A stretch of DNA of 64,000 nucleotides, from positions 2,659,765 to 2,723,764 of the forward strand of contig NZ_BEYR01000001.1 of assembly GCF_002933815.1 (NCBI RefSeq), in the 5' to 3' direction. Below are positions 8,544-18,627 of this stretch, in pieces. Source of the DNA: Sphingobacterium sp. HMA12 (GTDB lineage: Bacteria > Bacteroidota > Bacteroidia > Sphingobacteriales > Sphingobacteriaceae). Position numbers and translations under genes: made by a program. The stretch's first letter is position 1, and each line of letters opens with the position of its first letter. Under the pieces are notes generated by a model, which did no database searches, was not told the DNA's origin, and saw nothing but the letters and a program-made list of their open reading frames with translations.

Positions 8544-11500
8544 ATGAAAAGAAAGCTAAACGTTGACTTTCTGGGTGGGATGACGGCATTTTTACTTTTG
8601 TTAGGAAATGTATCCTTTACGAAAGCAAGTGCGCTCCATTACGCCTTGACAAATGCTACGCTAAATTTGCAGGACAAAACCATCTCTGGCGTAGTAGTGG
8701 ATCCGGATGGCAAGCCTATCGCTGGGGTAAATATCAGTGTAAAAGGAACATCCACAGTTACCACAACTGATACTGACGGTAAATTTACAATTATCGCCGC
8801 AGAAAATCGAGTCCTACTTGCCAGTTTCATAGGTTACCTATCAAAGGAAATTCAACTAACAAAAAATTCCTCCAATTTGACGATAAGCTTAGCAGCAGAT
8901 GTCCACAAGCTTGAGGAAACTGTTGTTGTTGGATTTGGAACACAAAAGAAAGCGACACTTACAGGTTCTGTCAGTGTAATGAAAGGCGATGCTGTCTCAA
9001 ATAGGCCCATTACAAATGCAAGTCAGGCGCTCTCTGGCCAAGTACCCGGAGTATGGGTCAATCAGCAATCGGGCCAGCCAGGTCGCGATGGTGCCAGCAT
9101 CCGAGTGCGGGGGATCGGCACAATAGGGACAAGTGATGCACTTGTCATCATTGACGGAATTGTAGGCTCCCTCGGTTCATTAAACGCTAATGACATTGAA
9201 TCCATATCCGTTTTAAAAGATGCTTCAGCGGCAATCTACGGTTCAAGAGCAGCAAACGGTGTCATTCTGGTTCAAACCAAACGAGGAGCAAAAGGAAAAG
9301 TGAAAATAGACTTTTCCACCTCGTATGGTAAGCAGACAGCAACAAAATTACCGGAAATGATCACCAATTCCGTGGATTACATGAATCTGTACAACCAAGC
9401 CCTCGTCAACCAAGGAGCCCCCAAGTTTTTTAGTGAGGCTACAATAAACGAATATCAGAATGGCCAAGATCCAATTATCTATCCCAATACAGATTGGCTC
9501 GACGTTATTATGCGCAATGCTATGATACAGACCAATCAGCTTGGTATTTCTGGTGGTGAGGGGAATACACAATTTAATGTCTCACTGGGTTATATTAATC
9601 AAGATGGTATTGTTCAAAATGGAAACGCTAAATTATACAATTTACGGACTAACATTGATACGAAGGTGAATGAACGCTTAGCTATCGGTTTGCGTTCTGG
9701 GGTTCGGTACCAAAACCGAAAAGAGTCCTTTAATGGTTCAGGAAACTTATTTACAGAGCTGTATCGTACATTGCCTTATTACGGAACCTACACATCTACA
9801 GGCGAATATGCGTCCACTTGGGTAAACTCCATCAATGCCCAATTTAGAAATCCTTTGGCGATGGTCAACGAAGGAAAAAACAACAGTGCCTATGGCAATA
9901 TTAATACCAACATATTCTTAAATTATAATCTTCTTGAAGGACTTAAATTCAATGTGACAGCCGGGATAAACTATTCGACCAATGACAATCAGTTATTTGT
10001 TCCCAAAACCTTAGTTTACAATCCAAAAACCAATACGGCTACTTCGACAATGAATGCATCAGGTCCCAATGCCAGCAATAGTTGGGACAAAACACTTTAC
10101 AAAACTTTGTTTAGTAGCTTGACTTACAACAAGGCTATTGCCAGAGACCATGACTTTACTTTAGCAGGGATCTATAGTCAGGAGGAAGAGGAGTATCGTA
10201 CCCTTTCCGGTTCGATTATGGGATTTGTCAACAATTCCCTATCGGAACTCAATGCTGGTCTGACCACTCCCCTCACAAATGGGACAACTTACGGATGGGC
10301 CCTTCGTTCTTACATCGGTCGGTTAAACTACGCCTTCCGGGAGAAGTATCTATTCGAGGGCATAGCCCGTTATGATGGCTCTTCTCGTTTTTCACCAAAA
10401 AATAGATGGGGATTCTTCCCCTCACTTTCCGTCGGCTGGCGTGTGACACAGGAGCATTTCATGAAAGGTCAGACAATTTTCGACGAGTTAAAGATACGTG
10501 GTTCATGGGGTAAGTCCGGAAATGACCGTATGGGATTTAATGACCAACGTGACCTTTATGCCTATATACCGACACTGGCCTTTGCCCGCTTCTATCCGAT
10601 CAACGATAATATTGCGACCGGTATTGCGCAAATGTCGATTGTGGATGAAAATATTAAGTGGGAAGTTGGGACAAAACGAAATATTGGATTTGACGCGACA
10701 ATCCTCAAGCGCAAACTCAATGTCACTTTTGATTATTTCACGGATAAACGTGAGGGAATTTTACGCCAAATACAACTCCCGGATTTTATTGGTATTCGAA
10801 ACGCTCCTTTCCGCAATCTTGCGACTGTTAGCAATAAAGGCTGGGAATTATCTGCAAATTACCAGCACAAAATTGGCGCATTGGATATTAATGCGGGTTT
10901 CAACCTGACTCATGTAAAAAATAAAATAGACTATATCCCTGATCCTCAAAAAGGGCGTAACGCCCTGCTTCAAGGCGACCCCATCAACGCCTTTTATATG
11001 TGGAAATCACTGGGTATATTCCAGTCTCAAAAAGAAGTTGATGAAAGCGCCAAACAGCATGCAGTTCCCACCCAGCCTGGAGATATCAAGTTTGAAGATT
11101 TCAGTGGCCCCGATGGAAAACCCGACGGTATCATTGATGCCTATGATCGGCAAATTGTGGGTAAACCTATCCCAACCTGGACCTATGGAGCCAATATCAA
11201 TTTAGCTTACAAAGGAGTAGATCTACGCGTTAATCTACAAGGTGTTTCTGATGTCGAATCCTATGTTGGAAGTGAATTATTTTTTCCTTTCTTAAATGGG
11301 GCCGGTGTAGCCAAAAGATGGGAATCTGGAAATACATGGACCCCGGAAAATCCAAATGCTAAACTCCCCAGATTGGTACAATACAGCGCTTCAAATAGCC
11401 AAAACTATGCTGATAACAGCTTTTGGCTTCAAGATGCCTCATTTTTACGCATTAAAAATATTCAGATAGGCTATTCCCTCCCTGTCGATGTAATTGCTAA

Positions 11501-11660
11501 ACTTAAGCTTGCAGGTCTACGCGTCTATATTGACGCACAGAATGCATTTACATTTACCAAGTTTGAGGGGCTGGATCCGGAGCGCGATCTCGCAAATTCT
11601 TCCCCAGCTCAATATCCAAATGTCCGGATCATCAGCGCGGGTTTAAACTTAAAATTTTAA
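8544..11660 (+). CDS. SusC/RagA family TonB-dependent outer-membrane transporter
   Basis: A 1038-residue TonB-dependent receptor. After a signal peptide there is a carboxypeptidase-D-like repeat (about 45-125, ISGVVVDPDGKPIAGVNISVKG), a TonB-box-like region (EETVVVGFG), a plug domain with the SusC signature (LKDASAAIYGSRAANGVILV, about residues 225-245) and a 22-strand barrel ending in a C-terminal aromatic residue (GLNLKF). It has no STN domain, so it is not expected to signal through an ECF sigma factor. This agrees with the adjacent AraC regulator. It imports oligosaccharide with the SusD protein encoded 16 bases downstream. The substrate is probably the target of the two GH2 enzymes. Confidence 0.96.
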   Translation: MKRKLNVDFLGGMTAFLLLLGNVSFTKASALHYALTNATLNLQDKTISGVVVDPDGKPIAGVNISVKGTSTVTTTDTDGKFTIIAAENRVLLASFIGYLSKEIQLTKNSSNLTISLAADVHKLEETVVVGFGTQKKATLTGSVSVMKGDAVSNRPITNASQALSGQVPGVWVNQQSGQPGRDGASIRVRGIGTIGTSDALVIIDGIVGSLGSLNANDIESISVLKDASAAIYGSRAANGVILVQTKRGAKGKVKIDFSTSYGKQTATKLPEMITNSVDYMNLYNQALVNQGAPKFFSEATINEYQNGQDPIIYPNTDWLDVIMRNAMIQTNQLGISGGEGNTQFNVSLGYINQDGIVQNGNAKLYNLRTNIDTKVNERLAIGLRSGVRYQNRKESFNGSGNLFTELYRTLPYYGTYTSTGEYASTWVNSINAQFRNPLAMVNEGKNNSAYGNINTNIFLNYNLLEGLKFNVTAGINYSTNDNQLFVPKTLVYNPKTNTATSTMNASGPNASNSWDKTLYKTLFSSLTYNKAIARDHDFTLAGIYSQEEEEYRTLSGSIMGFVNNSLSELNAGLTTPLTNGTTYGWALRSYIGRLNYAFREKYLFEGIARYDGSSRFSPKNRWGFFPSLSVGWRVTQEHFMKGQTIFDELKIRGSWGKSGNDRMGFNDQRDLYAYIPTLAFARFYPINDNIATGIAQMSIVDENIKWEVGTKRNIGFDATILKRKLNVTFDYFTDKREGILRQIQLPDFIGIRNAPFRNLATVSNKGWELSANYQHKIGALDINAGFNLTHVKNKIDYIPDPQKGRNALLQGDPINAFYMWKSLGIFQSQKEVDESAKQHAVPTQPGDIKFEDFSGPDGKPDGIIDAYDRQIVGKPIPTWTYGANINLAYKGVDLRVNLQGVSDVESYVGSELFFPFLNGAGVAKRWESGNTWTPENPNAKLPRLVQYSASNSQNYADNSFWLQDASFLRIKNIQIGYSLPVDVIAKLKLAGLRVYIDAQNAFTFTKFEGLDPERDLANSSPAQYPNVRIISAGLNLKF

Positions 11661-11676
11661 TATAAAAAAGGATCTC

Positions 11677-13239
11677 ATGATTAAAACAAAATATATCACG
11701 ATTGGATTAGCAGCGCTATCCTCGCTTGCTATCTCCTGTAAAAAGGACTTTTTAAATAAGCTTCCGCAAGACTCGGTCTCACCCGAAGTCTTTTGGAAAA
11801 CAGAAGAAGATGCCAAGGCCGCCAATATTGGCTGTTATTCAGCACTTTGGGATGTCACGACCGAAGTACTTCCCTATCTGGATGTATTGACACCAAATGC
11901 TTATAGCAATTACCCATGGGAAGGATGGAAGAATATTTCACTAAGCGCGCAGACGCCTACAAGTCTGGGTGGTATGGGCGGTGTTTATACCGGTGCTTAT
12001 GGTGGCATATCCGCAACGAACAATTTCTTGGCGAACATCGATAAAATTCAGATGAACGAGGAGCGAAAAGCCGTGATGAAAGGAGAAGCATATTTTTTAA
12101 GAGCATATTACTACTCCCTACTCGTTAACTACTGGGGTGGCGTAATTATGGTATTGGACTCGCCTAACATTGATCAGATCAACGCAAAGAAAAGCAGCAA
12201 AGAAGAAGTGTATGCACAAATCGAAAAAGATCTGACCACAGCTGCTGGACTCCTTCCCCTAGAACCTGCAGAAAAAGGAAGGGTAACCAAAGGAGCAGCC
12301 TACGGCTTATTAACACGTGTCAGTCTTTACCAAAATAAATGGAACGACGCTGTAAAAGCAGCCTCCGAAGTGATGAAGTTAGGATACCAATTGTTTCCAA
12401 GTTATCGCGGACTTTTTTTAGAAGCGAATGAAAACAATAGCGAGGTGATCTTCGATGTCCAATTTTTACAGCCCAGGTTTCCGACAAACTGGGATATTTA
12501 CTTAGGCATTTATGCGCCTACGAATGCCCCCGGCTGGAGTTCAATAGAGCCTACGCAAGATCTTGTCGACGAATATGAAATGAAAGACGGCAGTAAATAC
12601 AGCGCCGGTAATCCCATTGTGGATCCCAAAGATCCAAATAATAACAGAGATCCGAGACTCGATCAGACAATATTCAGAAAGGGCGTATTATACAATTCTG
12701 TTCCTTATCCTGTTACTGAAGATGGCTGGCCCGGCGTTTACACAGGATATAGCTATAAGAAGTATACCATATATGACAACAACACGAGCCTTTCCAATGC
12801 GATTGGTGGAACCGGACTTTCTCAGATTAACGGTATTGTCATTCGTTATGCTGACGTCCTATTAATGTATGCCGAAGCATTGAATGAATTATCAGGACCC
12901 ACTGCAGAAGTTTATGCTGCCATCAATCAGGTGCGCGCAAGGCCATCCGTGAAGATGCCTGTTTTACCATCCGGACTCAACAAAGAACAGATGCGTGAAC
13001 GCATCCGCCACGAACGAAGGATCGAATTTGCAGGGGAAGGACTGTATTATTCGGATGTACGCCGCTGGAAAATCGCAGAGGAGGTACTCAACAGGTCCAT
13101 CGTCTTAAATGGTGGACAAACCAAAGGAGCAACAGAAAACAGAATATTCCGAAAAGATAAAGACTATTTGATGCCTTTTCCACAGAAAGACATTGACAAT
13201 GCACCAAATATGAAAGATCAGCAGAATCCGGGTTACTAA
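11677..13239 (+). CDS. SusD/RagB family surface glycan-binding lipoprotein
   Basis: A 520-residue lipoprotein. The signal peptide ends in LAISCKKDFLNKLP, with the lipobox cysteine at about residue 21 and a positively charged start of the mature protein. Family features are the N-terminal FWKTEEDAKAANIGCYSALW helix, TPR-like helices with GEAYFLRAYYY, and the C-terminal region YADVLLMYAEALNEL ... RIRHERRIEFAGEG..YSDVRRW, typical of RagB/SusD. It caps the SusC partner encoded just upstream. A strong terminator follows the gene, so this is a two-gene unit. Confidence 0.96.
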   Translation: MIKTKYITIGLAALSSLAISCKKDFLNKLPQDSVSPEVFWKTEEDAKAANIGCYSALWDVTTEVLPYLDVLTPNAYSNYPWEGWKNISLSAQTPTSLGGMGGVYTGAYGGISATNNFLANIDKIQMNEERKAVMKGEAYFLRAYYYSLLVNYWGGVIMVLDSPNIDQINAKKSSKEEVYAQIEKDLTTAAGLLPLEPAEKGRVTKGAAYGLLTRVSLYQNKWNDAVKAASEVMKLGYQLFPSYRGLFLEANENNSEVIFDVQFLQPRFPTNWDIYLGIYAPTNAPGWSSIEPTQDLVDEYEMKDGSKYSAGNPIVDPKDPNNNRDPRLDQTIFRKGVLYNSVPYPVTEDGWPGVYTGYSYKKYTIYDNNTSLSNAIGGTGLSQINGIVIRYADVLLMYAEALNELSGPTAEVYAAINQVRARPSVKMPVLPSGLNKEQMRERIRHERRIEFAGEGLYYSDVRRWKIAEEVLNRSIVLNGGQTKGATENRIFRKDKDYLMPFPQKDIDNAPNMKDQQNPGY

Positions 13240-13305
13240 TTCCGTAGTCAGAGTTCCGATGGAGCCGCATTGAATGAAATCAGCGGCCACATAAACTGAT
13301 GTACA

Positions 13306-13355
13306 AACAACAAGGTGATCATCTAAAACGGAGGAGCACCTTGTTGTTCTTTTTA
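13306..13355 (+). terminator. Rho-independent terminator after the SusC/SusD pair
   Basis: A 12-bp perfect stem (AACAACAAGGTG at 13306-13317, CACCTTGTTGTT at 13337-13348) is followed by CTTTTT. It lies 67 bases after the SusD stop codon. Confidence 0.8.
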
Positions 13356-13509
13356 CAGTGCATATACTCCCAGCCGCAGTAAGCAGCGTATTAAATACCT
13401 ATCCACTTCGTATTTCACACAATATCCATCGAAAGTCTTTACGCTATTTTGCGTAAAAAAATACGTTTATGTAATTGAAAGAAGCTTTTGGGTACAGCCT
13501 TTGATCTAT

Positions 13510-13653
13510 ATGAACCGAATAATGAGAACTAAAAAAATTAATCATCAGATGGACAATATAGATCAAAAAGCAAAAAAAGCAGGATTGGAAAGAGGTTATT
13601 ATTTATTGTTGATGGCCATTTTAGATCTTCCGGTTGGAGCGGAAAAAAAATAA
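13510..13653 (+). CDS. Possible small protein of 47 residues
   Basis: An ATG-initiated frame encoding a lysine-rich start (MNRIMRTKKINHQMDNID) and a less charged C-terminal half (GYYLLLMAILDLPVGAEKK). It fills the gap between the SusD terminator and the convergent CheR gene, ending 12 bases from the CheR stop. An internal ATG at codon 14 is an alternative start. There is no promoter match or family recognition. It is listed because the composition looks protein-like and the gap would otherwise be empty. Chance occurrence is quite possible. Confidence 0.3.
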   Translation: MNRIMRTKKINHQMDNIDQKAKKAGLERGYYLLLMAILDLPVGAEKK

Positions 13654-13665
13654 AGCAATGATCCT

Positions 13666-14493
13666 CTACTTCATTTTGCGCCAGATTTTTTCACTTCCAA
13701 CTTGACTATAGTTGGGTGCCAAAGCAGAAAAACGAAGCGTTTCTTTGCTGCCTAGGGCTAGATACCCGAGGGTATCTAGGCTTTCGTCAAATAGCGACAG
13801 TACCCTACTCTGCAATTGCGTATCAAAATAGATAAGTACATTCCGGCATAGGATCAATTGAAAGGCATTAAAAGAAGCATCGCTGACAAGATTATGGGAA
13901 GAAAAAAGGATACGGTCCCGCAATTTTGAATTAAGCTTTACCCAATTATAATTAGCCGTATAATAGGCTGAAAAATCTGCTTTCCCACCCGAAAGCAGAT
14001 AATTTTCCTTATATAATTTTAAGTCGGCCATAGAGATAACACCTTTCTTCGCCTGCTCAAGCACCGTTGGATTGATATCTGTGGCATATATCAATGATTT
14101 ATGTAAGAGTTTCGCTTCATGCAGCAAGATAGCCAAGGAATATGCCTCCTCTCCCGTTGCACAGCCAGCGATCCAAATTCGGATAAACGGCGAGGTTCCC
14201 AACTTAGGCAAGATCTCAGCCCGTAAATATGAAAAAAAATCAGGGTCACGAAACATCTCTGTCACATTGACGGTGATCTTTTCCACAAATCGCTGTAGGT
14301 AACTAGCGTCGCTGACAACGCGATACCGCAGCTCCGCAAAACTCGCAAAATTATCGAGCAGGCAAAGCTGATTGAGCCTACGTAGTAAAGATGCTTTGGT
14401 ATAGTTGGTAAAATCATAACCATACAGTTGCAACACATCCTCCATCAATACCTTTACCTGTTCGTGGTTTACCACCTGTTTTCCACCGATCAT
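13666..14493 (-). CDS. CheR-type protein-glutamate O-methyltransferase
   Basis: A 275-residue SAM-dependent methyltransferase of the CheR family. The N-terminal helical domain (about 1-80, LYGYDFTNYTKASLLRRL, with EMFRDPDFF at its end) precedes the Rossmann domain. The SAM motif is IWIAGCATGEEAYSLA at about residues 105-120, and ATDINPTVLEQAKKG, LILCRNVLIYFD and GYLALGSKETL follow as in CheR. It is the last gene of an operon after a hybrid kinase and a receiver protein, overlapping the receiver gene by 4 bases. No chemoreceptor, CheA or CheW gene is nearby, so it probably works in two-component signalling rather than chemotaxis. Its substrate is unknown. Confidence 0.9.
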   Translation of the reverse strand: MIGGKQVVNHEQVKVLMEDVLQLYGYDFTNYTKASLLRRLNQLCLLDNFASFAELRYRVVSDASYLQRFVEKITVNVTEMFRDPDFFSYLRAEILPKLGTSPFIRIWIAGCATGEEAYSLAILLHEAKLLHKSLIYATDINPTVLEQAKKGVISMADLKLYKENYLLSGGKADFSAYYTANYNWVKLNSKLRDRILFSSHNLVSDASFNAFQLILCRNVLIYFDTQLQSRVLSLFDESLDTLGYLALGSKETLRFSALAPNYSQVGSEKIWRKMK

Positions 14494-14864
14494 CCAGCCA
14501 ACTCTCCTAACATGTGTACTAACAGTTCAATATCAATCGGTTTGGAAATATACCCATTCGCGCCCGCCGCAAGACATTTTTCGCGATCGCCCGGCATCGC
14601 TTGTGCCGTCACTGCAATAATAGGGAGCCGCACCGAAGACCATGATTGCCGGATAAGCCGCGTGGCTTCATAACCATCTATTTCCGGCATCATCATATCC
14701 ATAAGTACAACAGCAATGGTACTGTTACCCTGGAGCTGAGCGATTCCCTCTTCAGCAGATAAACAGCCCAGCGCTTGAAAGCCTCTTGATTTCAAGGCCA
14801 ATTTTAAAGCAAATATATTGTTCTGATCATCATCAATGATCAATATGACCTTATTCTTATCCAT
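14490..14864 (-). CDS. Single-domain response regulator (receiver only)
   Basis: A 124-residue CheY-like receiver domain with the acidic pair in IIDDDQNN, the phospho-acceptor Asp in VVLMDMMMPEIDGYEA (about residue 57), the Thr in VTAQ and the Lys in ISKPIDIE. There is no output domain. It is strikingly similar to the third receiver domain of the kinase encoded next door (MDMMMPE-DGYE, GDREKC-AAGA, YISKP-DI), suggesting origin by duplication of that domain. It likely takes phosphate from the kinase. It is 19 bases from the kinase gene and overlaps CheR by 4 bases. Confidence 0.93.
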   Translation of the reverse strand: MDKNKVILIIDDDQNNIFALKLALKSRGFQALGCLSAEEGIAQLQGNSTIAVVLMDMMMPEIDGYEATRLIRQSWSSVRLPIIAVTAQAMPGDREKCLAAGANGYISKPIDIELLVHMLGELAG

Positions 14865-14883
14865 TCTATTTTATTATATAAGC

Positions 14884-17800
14884 TTATCTTTCATACAGCC
14901 AAACCCGGAGCAGCGATAGCAGCTGATCAATATCAACCGGTTTGGAGATATAGTCCGATGCTCCCGCAGCAATGCATTTCTCGCGGTCGCCCATCATTGT
15001 TTTGGCAGTAACAGCAATGATAGGCATGTCTTCGTAGCTCGGATTTTTACGGATCAAAGCAGTCGTCTCGTAGCCATCCATTTCAGGCATCATCATGTCC
15101 ATTAGGACGACTGCGATATCCGGATTTGCTTCAAGCTGCTGCAGGGCATCCTTTCCGTCAGTTGCCGGCACCACTGTCATTTGATATTTTTCTAGTGCTT
15201 TGGTCAGGGAAAAGATATTTCGGATATCGTCATCGGCAACAAGCACTTTCTTTCCGTGAAGTACATCCTGCAAAAAATCCAGCTTACGACTGCCCTTAGA
15301 AGAAGAACCACTATTTTCTTCTACTAAATGCAGGAATAAACCCACCTCATCCAAAATACGCTGGTAGGAATTAGCTGTTTTTACAACAATTGAATCAGCA
15401 TATTTTTTTAGTTTCATTTCCTCCACCTGCGAAAGATTTTTCCCTGTAAAAACAATGATCGGTAAGTTTTCAAGCCCCGCATTGCGTTTGACTGCCTCCA
15501 AAGTTTCGTAGCCTATACGGTCAGGAACCCCCATATCCAAAATCACACAATCTGCAGCATCCGACCCTAGGGCGACAATGCTATCCGCTACATTTGTTTT
15601 GATTTCGGAGACAATATTGAAGCTTCCCAAGAAAAGCGACAAGGCCGCTGCATGTTTAGGATTCTCTTCGACAATAAGTACTTTTTTTGGATGTCGTGTC
15701 AAAGCATATTCTATTTTCTTGAACATCTCGCCCATTTGCTCCAGCGCCACAGGCTTATTGATAAAATCGATTGCTCCCTGCAGCAGGCTCTCCCTTTTCA
15801 CTTCCAATGATGACATAATATGTACTGGTATATGGCGCGTCTTTGGATTTTCCTTAATCTCGGCCATAACCTGCCAACCATCTTTTATCGGAAGCTGAAT
15901 ATCCAGCAATACCGCCAAAGGCATATAGCGGGCGACCATGTCAGCAGCAACATCCCCACGAACGATAACAATCCCCTTATAGTTTTGCTGACGCGTATAT
16001 TTCAAAAGGATTTTGGCAAATTCAATATCATCCTCTACAATTAAAATCATCTTATCTCCAGGCACAATATTTTCCCGGTCATCGGGAACATCTGCCGGAA
16101 TAGGGATATCCAGTAATTTTTTGATAGGTTGTACTAGGATTTCTTGTTCCTCCTCCTTACCGGCTAATCTCACCGCTGAGGTAGCTGATGACAGTTGTAC
16201 TTGTTCGAAAAGCGCTGGAATGTCGGCATTTTTATTTTCAGGAAGAATAAGTCTAAACACACTACCTTTATTTTCCTCACTTTCGAGCAAAATTTCACCG
16301 CCGAGTAGACGTGCAAGCTCACGGCTGATCGAAAGACCTAAACCCGTACCTCCAAACTTCCTGCGCGTCGATCCATCAGCCTGTTGAAAGGCTTCAAAAA
16401 CGACATGCAATTTATCTTTTGGAATACCAATTCCGGTATCACGAACCTCAAAAACAACACGGCCAATCTGCGCTGGCCACGCATATACCGAGAGTAATAC
16501 CTTACCAGATGCAGTGAACTTGATGGCGTTGGACAAAAGGTTGCGCAAGATCTGATCCAGCCGCTGTTTATCGGTATCCAAACTCAAAGGCAATTCTTCA
16601 GTAACCTTCATTTCTAGGGCAAGCTGTTTGTCGGCCGCAATTGGTCCAAACATCGCGGAAAGACCATTGAGTACATCGGCATAATAAACCGACTGGATGT
16701 CGAGATCCATCTTACCAGATTCTATTTTCGATAAATCCAAAATTTCGTCAATTAATGTCAGTAGGCTCTTTCCAGAACTTTGAATGACCGCTGCCGACTC
16801 CATCTGTTCCGAATTTAGATTTCCGTCCGAGTTTTCGGCCATCAACCGCGAAAGTAGCAAGATTGAATTGAGCGGTGTACGCAATTCATGAGACATATTG
16901 GCCAAAAATTCCGATTTGTAACGGGTACTCTGCGCTAACTCCTCGGCCTTTCTTTGGATCTCCATATTACGTTCAGCAATTTCCGAGTTTTTCTCTTCCA
17001 ATAATTTCGACCGTTCTTCCAGCTCCTGATTAGATTGCACGAGTTCCTCCTGTTGTACCCGAAGCTCCTCCTCAGAGGCCTGCAACTTATAAGTATGCAT
17101 TTCCAAACTCGAATTTAGCGATTCCAGTTCCGTATGCTGTGCCTGAAGTTCCTCTGTCTGGGCCTGCGTTTCCTCCAGTAGATTCTGTACCACCAGTCTT
17201 GCCTGTGCGGCAGCGAGAGACGTCCCTACTTTTTGCACCGCATCCCTAAAAAAGGAAAGTTGAATTGGGGTAAAGGGCGCTAGTGCACCCAATTCCATCA
17301 CGCCAATACATTGATTTCCATCAAAGACCGGAAGAATTACCACGTGGTTTACTTTAATTTTTCCAGAAGCAAAACTGACCACATAATCTGCTTTTTCCAG
17401 ATTTTCAAAGATTTTCTCTTTAGCATCGCTAAACACCTGACCGACCATACCGTCCCCGGGGGCAAAGCGTTTATTTCCTAGATCTTCCAACCCATAAGAG
17501 CCACTCAGTACAAGCTGATCCTGCTCCAAAAGGTAGATAGCACCGCTGATACTATTGCTATAATTAATCAGATGCCCCAGGGTAACTGTCGCAAGCTCTG
17601 CTTGCATCTTATTACCCATTAAAAGATTGCTTAATAAAGCAAGCCCAGCTTGATGCCAATTATTCTGATTCAGTTCATCAAAAGAAGTTTTAAGGGATTT
17701 GGCCATTTCATTGAGTGACCCACTTAAACTGCCCAGATCGTCCTGTTCGGCATCTTGAACCTGCATATCGTAATTTCCTGCAGCTATTTCACGCGCTATG

Positions 17801-18501
17801 CGCTGCGTAATACTTAAGCGACGCTGAATTTCTTCATCCTTACGCTTCAGGTCAGCCTGTAATTGCTCCCGCTGATAAAAATCATTTCTTAACCGGAAAT
17901 AGAAAAATATAGTGATCAATAGGGATACCACTGCCGCCAATAGCACGAATATGGAGGTATAGCCCGAAGAGCGTGCCAATTCATCCGAACGTTTATTCAA
18001 CAGCGACTCCTCTTTTTCTATTATTTTACTGATCAATAGCCGACAGCTATCCATATAAGTCTTTCCCTGTTCGAGCTGAGAAACGCTGATGACTCCGCCA
18101 CGCCTTTTAATATTCACCAGATTTTCAAGCTTATCCAATCTGGATTGAACCAATGTAGACAGGGTATCGATAACACGTTGCTGTTCGGGGTTATCCGAAG
18201 TCAGATCATGTGCACGACTTAAGGATTGAGGCAAGGACTGGAGTCCGTTTTTATAGGGATCGAGAAATTTTTCCATCCCCGTCAACAAATAACCACGCTG
18301 GCCAGTTTCAGCATTTTGGAGATCTTGCAGAATTTTATTGACGCGTCCCATCACCCGTCGGCTGTGGTCGACCATGGCGCTATTGTGAATCTGCTTTTGA
18401 ATACTAATATAAGACGCTGTAGAACTGGCGATCAGCAACAACAGCGATATTCCAAAACCTATCTGTAGGTTTCTTAAAATAGTTTTAGGCATGTTTTTCA
18501 A
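14884..18501 (-). CDS. Hybrid sensor histidine kinase with CHASE3, HAMP, GAF and three receiver domains
   Basis: A 1205-residue membrane kinase. In order: transmembrane helix near residues 12-30, CHASE3-type extracytoplasmic helical sensor (about 40-180), second helix (about 182-203), HAMP (about 225-275), GAF (about 290-435), a long coiled coil (about 440-535), HisKA with the phospho-histidine in NMSHELRTPL (about 540), HATPase_c (GTGLGLSISRELA near 725), then receivers starting near 817, 940 and 1087. Receivers 1 (VEDD, LLDIQLP) and 3 (ADDD, LMDMMMP) look competent. Receiver 2 begins VEEN instead of the usual acidic pair and has ILDMGVP, so its activity is doubtful. It heads an operon with a stand-alone receiver and CheR. 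The signal is unknown. Confidence 0.95.
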   Translation of the reverse strand: MKNMPKTILRNLQIGFGISLLLLIASSTASYISIQKQIHNSAMVDHSRRVMGRVNKILQDLQNAETGQRGYLLTGMEKFLDPYKNGLQSLPQSLSRAHDLTSDNPEQQRVIDTLSTLVQSRLDKLENLVNIKRRGGVISVSQLEQGKTYMDSCRLLISKIIEKEESLLNKRSDELARSSGYTSIFVLLAAVVSLLITIFFYFRLRNDFYQREQLQADLKRKDEEIQRRLSITQRIAREIAAGNYDMQVQDAEQDDLGSLSGSLNEMAKSLKTSFDELNQNNWHQAGLALLSNLLMGNKMQAELATVTLGHLINYSNSISGAIYLLEQDQLVLSGSYGLEDLGNKRFAPGDGMVGQVFSDAKEKIFENLEKADYVVSFASGKIKVNHVVILPVFDGNQCIGVMELGALAPFTPIQLSFFRDAVQKVGTSLAAAQARLVVQNLLEETQAQTEELQAQHTELESLNSSLEMHTYKLQASEEELRVQQEELVQSNQELEERSKLLEEKNSEIAERNMEIQRKAEELAQSTRYKSEFLANMSHELRTPLNSILLLSRLMAENSDGNLNSEQMESAAVIQSSGKSLLTLIDEILDLSKIESGKMDLDIQSVYYADVLNGLSAMFGPIAADKQLALEMKVTEELPLSLDTDKQRLDQILRNLLSNAIKFTASGKVLLSVYAWPAQIGRVVFEVRDTGIGIPKDKLHVVFEAFQQADGSTRRKFGGTGLGLSISRELARLLGGEILLESEENKGSVFRLILPENKNADIPALFEQVQLSSATSAVRLAGKEEEQEILVQPIKKLLDIPIPADVPDDRENIVPGDKMILIVEDDIEFAKILLKYTRQQNYKGIVIVRGDVAADMVARYMPLAVLLDIQLPIKDGWQVMAEIKENPKTRHIPVHIMSSLEVKRESLLQGAIDFINKPVALEQMGEMFKKIEYALTRHPKKVLIVEENPKHAAALSLFLGSFNIVSEIKTNVADSIVALGSDAADCVILDMGVPDRIGYETLEAVKRNAGLENLPIIVFTGKNLSQVEEMKLKKYADSIVVKTANSYQRILDEVGLFLHLVEENSGSSSKGSRKLDFLQDVLHGKKVLVADDDIRNIFSLTKALEKYQMTVVPATDGKDALQQLEANPDIAVVLMDMMMPEMDGYETTALIRKNPSYEDMPIIAVTAKTMMGDREKCIAAGASDYISKPVDIDQLLSLLRVWLYER

Positions 18502-18542
18502 TTGATTTAAGGGGCTACCACCTGACGGCCTAGATGGGCGGC

Positions 18543-18550
18543 CAAATATA
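18543..18550 (-). promoter_or_regulatory. -7 promoter element of the hybrid kinase operon
   Basis: The minus strand reads TATATTTG, an exact TAnnTTTG match, 42 bases upstream of the kinase ATG. No clear -33 TTTG is present at the usual distance. Confidence 0.45.
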
Positions 18551-18627
18551 GCAATAGCACATCACAATAAATCAGCAGCTGATACTACAATAGTATGTTA
18601 CAGTATTTTTCCTAAAAAGTCCCGTAT

